From the NCBI GenBank assembly GCA_946480605.1, contig CAMLKW010000213.1, positions 1 through 7,571 of the forward strand: a stretch of DNA of 7,571 bases, read 5' to 3'. The notes beneath the pieces were generated by a model, which was given only the letters and a program-made list of their open reading frames with translations, ran no database searches and had not been told where the DNA came from. The stretch comes from an uncultured Roseateles sp. (lineage in GTDB: Bacteria; Pseudomonadota; Gammaproteobacteria; Burkholderiales; Burkholderiaceae). Both the position numbers and the translations under genes were made by a program. Below, piece by piece: positions 1-5,687 of the stretch (position 1 is its first letter; every line of letters starts with the position of its first letter).

Positions 1-1529
1 ACCGAGCGCGACGTGCCGCCCAGCTCGTACTTCATGTCCTTGAACTTGGCGCCGGCCTTGATGACGTGGCCCTTGATGCCGGTGTAGCTCAGGTCCTCGG
101 ACACGAACACGCCCTTCTGGCGGCGGTCCTGCGCATCGGGCGAACCGCCGACGAAGACCACGTCCTGCGACGCGCTGAGCAGCTGCGGCGTGGCGGTCGA
201 CACCTTGTACTTGATGAAGGGCGTGGTCGCGCGCGAACGCGGGTTCCAGTGGTAGTCCTCGACGCCGATGCGGCTCTCGGCCAGCCAGTCGCCGCGCGAC
301 CACTCGTGCTTCAGGTCGACGCGGGTCTCGTCGTTCTTGCGGTCCTTGTCATTGCCCGGCGCGCTGAGCTCACGGTTCTCGGCGATGTGGTCGCTTTCGC
401 GGCGCAGCCGCATGGACAGCGTCAGGTGTTGCTCGTCGTTCAGCTGCGCGTCGATCTTGCCGAACAGCAGGTGCTCGGTGAACTTGTCGACATGGTTGCC
501 CTTGGCCGCAAGCACCGTGGGCATGACGCCGCCGCTGGTGGGCAGCTTGTCCAGCTCGCGCGGCACGACCTGGCGCGAATCCTCGATCTGCTTGCCGTCG
601 TAGGCGAAGAAGAAGTGCAACTGGTCCTTGACGATGGGGCCGCCCACGCTGACGCCGTACTCGTACTTCTCGGACGGCGGCAGCGACACACCGTTGCGCT
701 CACGCTCCTTCTCGAACGGCGACTTGCCGCGCCAGTTGGTGCCGGTGCGGTCCACGTAGGCCTGGGTCTGGAACTCATTGGTGCCGGACTTCGTGACGGC
801 CGTGATGGCCGCGCTGCTGACCTGGTCGAACTCGGCCTTGTAGTTCTGCGTCAGCACCTTGAACTCGGCAATGGCCGACTGCGGGAACGGATTGCCGCGC
901 GACACGTCCTGGCCGCTGACGCCGCCGCGCAGGATGTTGTTCTTCTGGCCCACGCCGTCGATGAAGACGTTTACATGGTCAAAGTTTTGCGAGCCGGACT
1001 GGATCTTGGTGTTGCCGCTGCCGTCGGTGGAGAAGGCCACGCCCGGTGCGAGGTCGGCGCTGGACAGGAAGTTGCGCGTCGTCTGCGGCAGGCTCTCGAT
1101 CATCTTGCTGGACACCGTGGTGCCCATCTGCGAGTCGCGCACGCCCTGGCGCTGCGCGGTGCCCGAGATGGTCACGCGGCCCAGCTGGTCGGCCACGCCG
1201 AGCTGAAGGTCCACCGCGGCGGTCTCGCCGACGGACAGCGTGATGCGCTCGGACTTGGCATTGCCGACGCGGATCTCATAGCTGCCCGGCGCCAGGCCCA
1301 GCAGCGTGTAGCTGCCATCGGCCTGGGTCTGGCCGCGGTAGGTGGCGCCGTTGGCGGTGTTGACGGCCACGACGGCCAGCCCTGCGGCCGGCTGGTTGGC
1401 CGCGGCCTTGACCTGGCCTTTCAGCGTGGCGGTGCTGACCTGGGCCGAGGCCGTGCCCGCCAGCGCGAGGACGACGGCGGCGGCGAGTGCCTGGCGGCGC
1501 CAGGGCTTGTTGCGGGAAAGCGTGCTCAT
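1..1529 (-). CDS. TonB-dependent receptor, Oar-like, C-terminus cut by window edge
   Basis: Outer-membrane receptor expected to import a ligand too large or scarce for porins, using TonB energy. About 509 residues are visible; the rest of the beta-barrel lies beyond the left edge. Residues 1-30 form a signal peptide (basic start, hydrophobic core, ASAQ cleavage site). Residues about 31-112 look like a carboxypeptidase-regulatory-like beta-sandwich (GATYRGQTQADGSYTLLGL, then PGSYEIRVG). A TonB-box-like VTISGTA lies near 119-125. The plug follows at about 130-250, with NVFIDGVGQ at 187-195 and AITAVTKSGTNEF at 241-253, and then the first barrel strands. This N-terminal layout is that of Oar-type receptors. 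The ATG at 1529 is supported by AGGAGA (1541-1546) and AAGGAC (1534-1539) upstream. It is the third gene after GH1 and the LacI regulator, 71 bases from the latter with no terminator between, so cotranscription is likely. An imported beta-glycoside or oligosaccharide is inferred from the neighbours only. Confidence 0.93.
   Translation of the reverse strand, partial: MSTLSRNKPWRRQALAAAVVLALAGTASAQVSTATLKGQVKAAANQPAAGLAVVAVNTANGATYRGQTQADGSYTLLGLAPGSYEIRVGNAKSERITLSVGETAAVDLQLGVADQLGRVTISGTAQRQGVRDSQMGTTVSSKMIESLPQTTRNFLSSADLAPGVAFSTDGSGNTKIQSGSQNFDHVNVFIDGVGQKNNILRGGVSGQDVSRGNPFPQSAIAEFKVLTQNYKAEFDQVSSAAITAVTKSGTNEFQTQAYVDRTGTNWRGKSPFEKERERNGVSLPPSEKYEYGVSVGGPIVKDQLHFFFAYDGKQIEDSRQVVPRELDKLPTSGGVMPTVLAAKGNHVDKFTEHLLFGKIDAQLNDEQHLTLSMRLRRESDHIAENRELSAPGNDKDRKNDETRVDLKHEWSRGDWLAESRIGVEDYHWNPRSRATTPFIKYKVSTATPQLLSASQDVVFVGGSPDAQDRRQKGVFVSEDLSYTGIKGHVIKAGAKFKDMKYELGGTSRS
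960..977 (-). promoter_or_regulatory. Candidate auxiliary LacI-family operator inside the receptor gene
   Basis: Read on the minus strand this site is CATGTAAACGTCTTCATC. It matches the operon operator at 3983-4000 (plus strand) in 16 of 18 positions, including the central AACGT, and 6 of its 9 base pairs are self-symmetric. It lies within codons 185-190 of the receptor gene (His-Val-Asn-Val-Phe-Ile of the plug) and includes a GTA valine codon, uncommon in this GC-rich gene. It may be a second binding site for the same repressor, comparable in position to the intragenic operator of lacZ, or a coincidence of the coding sequence. Regulatory function is inference. Confidence 0.35.
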
Positions 1530-1570
1530 GATGGTCCTTGTCTCCTGTGTGTTGTTTAGGTGCTCTGGGA

Positions 1571-1586
1571 ACGGACTGAAACGGAC
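1571..1586 (-). repeat. Short direct repeat in the LacI-receptor gap
   Basis: ACGGAC occurs at 1571-1576 and again at 1581-1586 (plus-strand reading), exactly 10 bases apart. A looser third copy, GAATCGGA, starts at 1589. The repeat lies between the repressor stop and the receptor ribosome binding site. One-turn spacing would suit a protein-binding site, but the units are short and no known motif is recognised. Confidence 0.3.
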
Positions 1587-1600
1587 GGGAATCGGAAGAG

Positions 1601-2605
1601 TCAGGCCTTGCTGCCGCAGGAGCGGCGCACGACCAGTTGCACGGGCATGACGGTGGCGTCAACGCCCGCGGCGGGGCCTTCGAGGGCATCGGCCAGCGCG
1701 TCCAGCGCCTGGCTGCCGAGCGCCGCGATGGGCACATGCATGGTGGTCAGCGCGGGGCTGACGTAGCGCGCGACCGGGATGTCGTCGAAGCCGGCCAGCG
1801 CGATGTCCTCGGGCACGCGCACGCCGCCGGCCCGCAGCGCGCCCAGCAGGCCGATGGCCATGATGTCGTTGGCGGCGAAGACGGCATCGGGCCGCTGGCT
1901 CGCAGGCAGCGCCATCAGCACGGCGCCGGCACGCTGGCCACCGGTTTCGGAGAAGTCGCCTTCCAGCAGCCACGGCTGGGCGCCACGGCCCAGGCCGGCG
2001 CGGTAGCCGCGCTCGCGCTCGCGCGCCTCGAAGTTGGCCGCCGGGCCGCCCAGGAAGGCGATGCGGCGCCGGCCGCTGCGCACCAGGTGTTCGGTCATCT
2101 CGCGCGCGCCGCCGTAGTTGTCGACGGCAAACACGCGCTGCGACGGCCGGCGCACGCCGGAGTTGAGCAGCACGGCCGGCAGGTTGTGCGGCAGGTTCTG
2201 CGCCAGGAAGTCGTCGTCCGCATGCGGCGACATGACGACCAGCCCGTCCACGCGGCCATTCATCGCGCGCAGCGCGGCGGCGGCTTCGTCGGCGTCGTCG
2301 TGCGAGCTGGACAGCAGCAGGTGCAGGCCGCGCGCGCGGGCAGCCTGGTCGATGCCGCGGATCAGCTCGGAGAAGAACTCGCCGTGCAGGTCGGGCAGCA
2401 GCGCGCCGACCGTGTCGGTCTTGCGCGTGATGAGGCTGCGTGCTGCGCCGGACGGCGCATAGCGCAGCTCGCGGGCCGCGTCGAGGATGCGCTGGCGCGT
2501 GTCCGGCAGCACGTTCTCGGCGCCGTTCAGCGCGCGCGAGACGGTCGCCACCGACACGCCGGCCACGCGGGCGACGTCCTTGATCGTTGCATTGGCCTGG
2601 CTCAT
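1601..2605 (-). CDS. LacI-family transcriptional regulator
   Basis: A 334-residue sugar-responsive repressor, the usual length for the family. Residues 8-27 form the LacI helix-turn-helix (IKDVARVAGVSVATVSRALN). The hinge follows at about 50-58 (YAPSGAARSL), whose leucine is expected to insert at the central CG step of the operator. The effector-binding core has the periplasmic-binding-protein fold, with VGALLPDLHGEFFSELIRGI at 66-85, FAANDIMAIGLLGALR at 243-258 and IALAGFDDIPVARY at 268-281. An open frame continues upstream of the ATG at 2605, but that part is antisense-type low-complexity sequence over GH1 codons, so this start at the HTH is preferred. The start shares one base with the GH1 stop (TGATG). 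No strong Shine-Dalgarno is seen, which fits translational coupling. It very probably binds the operator at 3983-4000 and so represses its own operon. The effector is unknown; a beta-glucoside or its breakdown product is likely. Confidence 0.95.
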   Translation of the reverse strand: MSQANATIKDVARVAGVSVATVSRALNGAENVLPDTRQRILDAARELRYAPSGAARSLITRKTDTVGALLPDLHGEFFSELIRGIDQAARARGLHLLLSSSHDDADEAAAALRAMNGRVDGLVVMSPHADDDFLAQNLPHNLPAVLLNSGVRRPSQRVFAVDNYGGAREMTEHLVRSGRRRIAFLGGPAANFEARERERGYRAGLGRGAQPWLLEGDFSETGGQRAGAVLMALPASQRPDAVFAANDIMAIGLLGALRAGGVRVPEDIALAGFDDIPVARYVSPALTTMHVPIAALGSQALDALADALEGPAAGVDATVMPVQLVVRRSCGSKA

Positions 2606-3957
2606 CAAGGCTGGTCCAGCGAAGCGCCATGGCTGGCAATGACGCGAGCGTAGTAGCGCGCGCTGGCCTTGGGCGTGCGCTGCAGGGTCTGGAAATCCAC
2701 GTGCACGAGGCCAAAGCGCTTGGCGAAGCCCAGCGCCCATTCGAGGTTGTCGAACAGCGACCAGGCGAAGTAGCCCCGCATGTCGGCGCCGCGCGCCAGC
2801 GCGTCCTGCACGGCGGCGATGTGGGTGCGCAGATAGTGCTGGCGCAGCGGGTCGTTCACCTCGCCGTTGATCGCCGCGGGCGGGTCGTAGAACGCGGCGC
2901 CGTTCTCGGTCACGTACAGCGGCAGGCCGCCGTAGCGCTCGTGCATCCACACCAGCGTGTCGGCCAGACTCTGAGGATGCAGCTCCCAGCCGGTCTCGGT
3001 GTAGATGCCGCCGGGCTGGCGCTGCGGCGCGACGGGCAGCGGCCAGGCCCTGGGGTCGTGCCGCACGACGGCGCGGGTGTAGTAGTTCAGCCCCAGGAAG
3101 TCGATGGGCACCTTGAGCGCCTCGACCTCGGCCGCCGACCAGTCGGGCCAGGCCTCGCCGAAGACCTCGCGCAGCTCGTCGGGATAGCTGCCCAGCAGCG
3201 CCGGGTCGAGGTACTGCCGGTTCATGTAGGCATCGGCCAGCCGCGCGGCATGGCGGTCCGCGTCGGTCGCGTCCGGCGGCACGTGCTTGGGTTCGATGTT
3301 GACGACCAGGCCGATCTTGTTGCGGCCCATGGCCCGGTAGGCCTGCACGCCGGCTGCATGGGCTTGCATCAGCCGGTGCGCGACGATGGCGGCTTCAAAG
3401 GCGCTCCTGTGGCCCGGCGCGAGGTTGCCGTGCATGTAGCCCTGGTCGGCGATGACCCAGGGCTCGTTCAGCGTGGCCCACAGCGGCACGCGGTCATCCA
3501 GCGCCTTGAAGCAGACCTGCGCGTAGTCGGCAAACCAGCCGGGCATGTCGGGGCTGGTCCAGCCGCCACGGTCGTCCAGCGCGGCGGGCAAGTCCCAGTG
3601 ATGGAGCGTGGCCATGGGCGTGATGCCATTGGCCAGCAGTTCGTCCACCAGCCGCTCGTAGAAGCCCAGGCCGGCGGCGTTGACCTTGCCGCGCCCCTCG
3701 GGCAGCACCCGACCCCAGGCGATGCTGAAGCGATAGGCCGTCAGGCCCAGCTCGCGCATCAGGGCCACGTCGTCCTTCATGCGGCGGTAGTGGTCGCAGG
3801 CGATGTCGCCGGTGTCGCCGCCGGCCACGCGGCCCGGCGTGCGCACGAAGCGATGCCAGTTGCTGACGCCGGCACCATCGGCCAGCGGCGAGCCTTCGAT
3901 CTGGTAGGCAGAGGTGGCGCAGCCCCACAGGAAGCCGGGCGGGAACGGTTGTCTCAT
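2605..3957 (-). CDS. GH1 family beta-glucosidase (beta-glycosidase)
   Basis: A complete 450-residue retaining glycoside hydrolase of family GH1, the normal length. It opens with the GH1 N-terminal signature (FLWGCATSAYQIEG, 9-22), whose Gln19 binds sugar. The acid/base glutamate is Glu165 in TLNEP (162-166) and the nucleophile is Glu351 in YVTENG (348-353). His120 and Trp121 in TLHHWDLP, and Glu406 and Trp407 in SLFDNLEW, are the usual subsite -1 ligands. All key residues are present, so it should be active. There is no signal peptide, so it acts in the cytoplasm on an imported glycoside. Family members release glucose, galactose, fucose or related sugars, and the exact specificity cannot be read here. 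The ATG at 3957 is the only usable start: an in-frame stop lies eight codons upstream and the next Met is residue 60, beyond the signature. It is the first gene of the operon. A Shine-Dalgarno is absent and a hairpin occupies that place. Confidence 0.97.
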   Translation of the reverse strand: MRQPFPPGFLWGCATSAYQIEGSPLADGAGVSNWHRFVRTPGRVAGGDTGDIACDHYRRMKDDVALMRELGLTAYRFSIAWGRVLPEGRGKVNAAGLGFYERLVDELLANGITPMATLHHWDLPAALDDRGGWTSPDMPGWFADYAQVCFKALDDRVPLWATLNEPWVIADQGYMHGNLAPGHRSAFEAAIVAHRLMQAHAAGVQAYRAMGRNKIGLVVNIEPKHVPPDATDADRHAARLADAYMNRQYLDPALLGSYPDELREVFGEAWPDWSAAEVEALKVPIDFLGLNYYTRAVVRHDPRAWPLPVAPQRQPGGIYTETGWELHPQSLADTLVWMHERYGGLPLYVTENGAAFYDPPAAINGEVNDPLRQHYLRTHIAAVQDALARGADMRGYFAWSLFDNLEWALGFAKRFGLVHVDFQTLQRTPKASARYYARVIASHGASLDQP

Positions 3958-3965
3958 CCGTGCAG

Positions 3966-3981
3966 CCGGTTCGTGAACCGG
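3966..3981 (-). promoter_or_regulatory. Perfect inverted repeat in the GH1 leader
   Basis: The sequence is CCGGTTCGTGAACCGG on the plus strand, with seven-base arms around a two-base centre. In the mRNA it can form a six-pair stem (CCGGUU/AACCGG) with a CACG loop. It ends eight bases before the GH1 ATG, where a Shine-Dalgarno would normally lie, and no AGGAG-like sequence is present there. It could act as an mRNA structure controlling initiation or as a second DNA site for a dimeric regulator. It lacks the central AACGTT of the adjacent LacI operator, so it is probably not a copy of that site. Confidence 0.55.
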
Positions 3982-3982
3982 T

Positions 3983-4000
3983 CATGTAAACGTTTTCATG
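3983..4000. promoter_or_regulatory. LacI-family operator of the sugar operon
   Basis: CATGTAAACGTTTTCATG is an inverted repeat with 8 of 9 pairs matching and a central CG. It closely resembles the TGTAAACGTTTACA-type operators used by many LacI-family repressors. It lies immediately downstream of the predicted -10 element of the GH1 promoter and covers the expected transcription start, the classic position for repression. The AT-rich core stands out from the GC-rich surroundings. The natural ligand is the LacI-family protein encoded at 1601-2605, giving autoregulation. Confidence 0.82.
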
Positions 4001-4001
4001 C

Positions 4002-4031
4002 ATTCTTCCGCGGAAAGGTTTGAGGCGTCAA
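4002..4031 (-). promoter_or_regulatory. Sigma-70-type promoter of the GH1-lacI-receptor operon
   Basis: On the minus strand a -35 element TTGACG (4026-4031, five of six consensus bases) is separated by 18 bases from AAGAAT (4002-4007, four of six). Transcription would start near 3995, inside the operator at 3983-4000. The combination of both elements with an operator at the expected start makes this promoter credible, although the -10 element is only moderate. Confidence 0.6.
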
Positions 4032-4111
4032 TCCGCGCTGAACCCGGCTGTGGATCGGATGCAACGCCGCCACCGTCCCCAAGCCGTAACCCATGCGCGA
4101 GACGGCGTCGC

Positions 4112-4117
4112 TAGCAT
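4112..4117 (+). promoter_or_regulatory. Possible -10 element of the VOC gene
   Basis: TAGCAT sits 33 bases before the VOC start codon, so the leader would be about 25-30 bases. No convincing -35 element lies 16-18 bases upstream (the sequence there is GTAACC-like). It is offered only as the best candidate in the gap from 4032 to 4150. Confidence 0.25.
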
Positions 4118-4150
4118 GCGCGCCGACTTCAACGACCGCTCAGCCCCGCC

Positions 4151-4645
4151 ATGCTCGACCAGCCCGCCGGCACCGTCTTCCCCAGCACCGACCTGCTGGG
4201 CTTGTCACCGCGGCAGCGGCTGCACCTGGTGCTGCTGGGCGTGAGCAGCGTCGCGCGTTCGACGGCCTTCTTCGAGGCGCTGGGCTGGACCCGCTCGCCC
4301 ACCGGCAACGACGGCTTCGCGAAGTTCGACCTGGGCGGCTATGCGCTGTGCCTGATCTCGCGCGAGGCGTTTGCGCAGGACGCGGGCTACGCGTCTGCTC
4401 AGGGCAGCGGGTTCGCGGGTGTGGGGCTGATCTACATCGCCAAGTCACCCGAGGAAGTGCCACGCATCTTGGCCAAGGCGGTTGAGGCCGGCGGCCGGCT
4501 GGTGAAGCCGGCGACGCGCACGCATTGGGGCGTGGCCGGCTACTTCGCCGACCCCGATGGCCATCTGTTCGAGGTGGACTACGAGGACGTCTGGGTGCTG
4601 GACGACGACCATCGGTTGGTCGTCGACAAGATCAACGCCGGCTGA
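4151..4645 (+). CDS. VOC (glyoxalase/bleomycin-resistance fold) family protein
   Basis: A 164-residue protein with one vicinal-oxygen-chelate module made of two beta-alpha-beta-beta-beta units. The first unit spans about 22-75 (LHLVLLGVSSVARSTAFFEALGW, then GYALCLISR). The second spans about 88-148 and ends in the typical GYFADPDGHLFEVDY (130-144). Candidate metal ligands are His25 on the first strand and Glu141 on the last, so metal binding is possible. Family members include glyoxalase I, extradiol dioxygenases and antibiotic-binding proteins; this single-module form with an acidic C-terminal tail (EDVWVLDDDHRLVV) cannot be assigned a reaction. No Shine-Dalgarno is visible. The ATG at 4151 is nevertheless the only upstream candidate, because the frame meets a stop at 4112-4114 with no other start between. 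It stands alone, divergent from the sugar operon and convergent with the binding-protein gene, so neighbours do not suggest its role. Confidence 0.9.
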   Translation: MLDQPAGTVFPSTDLLGLSPRQRLHLVLLGVSSVARSTAFFEALGWTRSPTGNDGFAKFDLGGYALCLISREAFAQDAGYASAQGSGFAGVGLIYIAKSPEEVPRILAKAVEAGGRLVKPATRTHWGVAGYFADPDGHLFEVDYEDVWVLDDDHRLVVDKINAG

Positions 4646-4648
4646 ATG

Positions 4649-4681
4649 AAAAACGGCCGCCATGCAACGCCTGGCGGCCGT
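4649..4681 (-). terminator. Intrinsic terminator of the right-hand operon
   Basis: A nine-pair GC-rich stem (ACGGCCGCC at 4653-4661 pairs with GGCGGCCGT at 4673-4681) encloses an 11-base loop. Read on the minus strand, the stem runs straight into five T residues (the complement of 4649-4653), 18 bases past the binding-protein stop. On the plus strand no T-run follows, so it should work mainly for the leftward operon and only weakly, if at all, for the VOC gene. Confidence 0.85.
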
Positions 4682-4698
4682 CGGATGGGCAGGTCCGG

Positions 4699-5670
4699 TC
4701 AGTCCGCGTATTGGCCGGCGGCCTTGATGACGGGACCCAGCTTGTTGATCTCGGCCTCGACGAACTTCTTGTGCTCGGCCGTGCCCACGCGTGCGTCGCT
4801 GACGATGACCGCGCCCAGCGCCTCCTGGCGCTTGTGGAAGTCGGCGTCCTTCAGCGCCGCGCGCAGCGCACCGTTGACCTTGTCGATCACCGCCTTCGGC
4901 GTGTTCTTGGGCGCGTACAGGCCGTGCCAGATCGTCAGGTTGAAGCCCTTCAGGCCGGACTCGTCGGCCGTCGGCAGTTTGGCCAGCGCGCCGCTGCTCA
5001 GGCGCTTGGACGACATCACCGCGAAGGCCTTGACCTTGCCGGACTCGATCTGGCTGGTGGTGTTGGTGGTCTGGTCGCACATGATGTCGACCTGGCCGCC
5101 CAGCAGGTCGTTCATGGCCGGCGCCGTGCCCTTGTAGGGCACGGTGGTCATGTCGATCTTCAGCGTCTGCTGGAACAGCAGGCCGCACAGGTGCGAGGCC
5201 GAGCCTATGCCCGCGTTGGCCAGGTTGATCTTGCCCTTGTTGGCCTCCAGCCACTTGTTCAGTTCGGCGTAGCTGTTGGCGGGCAGCGTGGGCCGGCCGA
5301 TCAGCGTCATCGGCACTTCGTTGACCATGCCGAGGTACTCGAAGTCCTCCAGCGTCTTGTACGGCAGGCTGCGGTACAGCGACGGTGCCGTGGCCAGGCC
5401 GATGTGGTGCAGCAGCAGCGTGTAGCCGTCCGGCGCCGCCTTGGCGACCTTGTTGGCGCCCAGCGTGCCGCCGGCGCCGCCGACGTTCTCGATGATGATG
5501 GTGGCGCCCAGCGGCTTGCGCAGCGCCTCGGCCAGATCGCGGGCCACCTTGTCGGTGGGACCGCCGGCCGCGAAGGGCACGACGATGGTGACGGGCTTGT
5601 CGCCCGGGTACTGGGCCAGGGCGGGCAGGCTGGCCATCAGGCCCGCGGACAGCAACAGGGTGGTGCGCAT
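4699..5670 (-). CDS. Bug/TctC-family periplasmic substrate-binding protein
   Basis: A 323-residue secreted binding protein of the tripartite tricarboxylate transporter (TctC/Bug) family, at normal length. Residues 1-20 are a signal peptide (hydrophobic LLLSAGLMASLPALAQ). The mature protein carries the family loops: VPFAAGGPTDKVAR (31-44), ENVGGAGGTLGA (61-72), PDGYTLLL (80-87) and VPYKGTAPAMNDLLGGQVD (177-195). The DIMCDQTTNT stretch at 195-204 recalls the BugD-like subgroup, whose known member binds aspartate. The ligand here is still open, most likely a small carboxylate. Cys162 and Cys198 could form a periplasmic disulfide. The start at 5670 has GGAGA (5678-5682) seven bases upstream. The gene lies 17 bases after the PaaK-like gene, on the same strand, and is followed by a terminator, so it is the last gene of the operon. 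No TctA or TctB membrane gene is in the window. Confidence 0.95.
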   Translation of the reverse strand: MRTTLLLSAGLMASLPALAQYPGDKPVTIVVPFAAGGPTDKVARDLAEALRKPLGATIIIENVGGAGGTLGANKVAKAAPDGYTLLLHHIGLATAPSLYRSLPYKTLEDFEYLGMVNEVPMTLIGRPTLPANSYAELNKWLEANKGKINLANAGIGSASHLCGLLFQQTLKIDMTTVPYKGTAPAMNDLLGGQVDIMCDQTTNTTSQIESGKVKAFAVMSSKRLSSGALAKLPTADESGLKGFNLTIWHGLYAPKNTPKAVIDKVNGALRAALKDADFHKRQEALGAVIVSDARVGTAEHKKFVEAEINKLGPVIKAAGQYAD

Positions 5671-5687
5671 GGGAATGTCTCCAACGG

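Noticed and set aside
66..1559. Long plus-strand open frame (497 codons) opposite the receptor gene
   Set aside because: It is antisense to a receptor with a signal peptide, plug motifs and a good ribosome binding site. Its composition (Ala, Arg, Val, Leu, His, Gly rich) is what a GC-rich antisense frame gives, and it shows no domain.
2606..2950. N-terminal extension of the LacI regulator up to an ATG at 2950
   Set aside because: It would add 115 arginine- and alanine-rich residues overlapping GH1 out of frame. The HTH begins a few residues after the ATG at 2605, as is normal for the family.
3966..3981. Second LacI-family operator next to the main one
   Set aside because: It is a perfect palindrome but lacks the central AACGTT/CG core and shares no half-site with the operator at 3983-4000.
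2587..4023. Plus-strand open frame of 478 codons opposite GH1
   Set aside because: GH1 on the minus strand has all catalytic motifs. The opposite frame shows no recognisable domain and is a codon-bias shadow.
4649..4681. Terminator for the plus-strand VOC gene
   Set aside because: The hairpin is well placed after the VOC stop, but no T-run follows it on the plus strand. The run of five Ts is on the minus-strand side, so it was assigned to the leftward operon.
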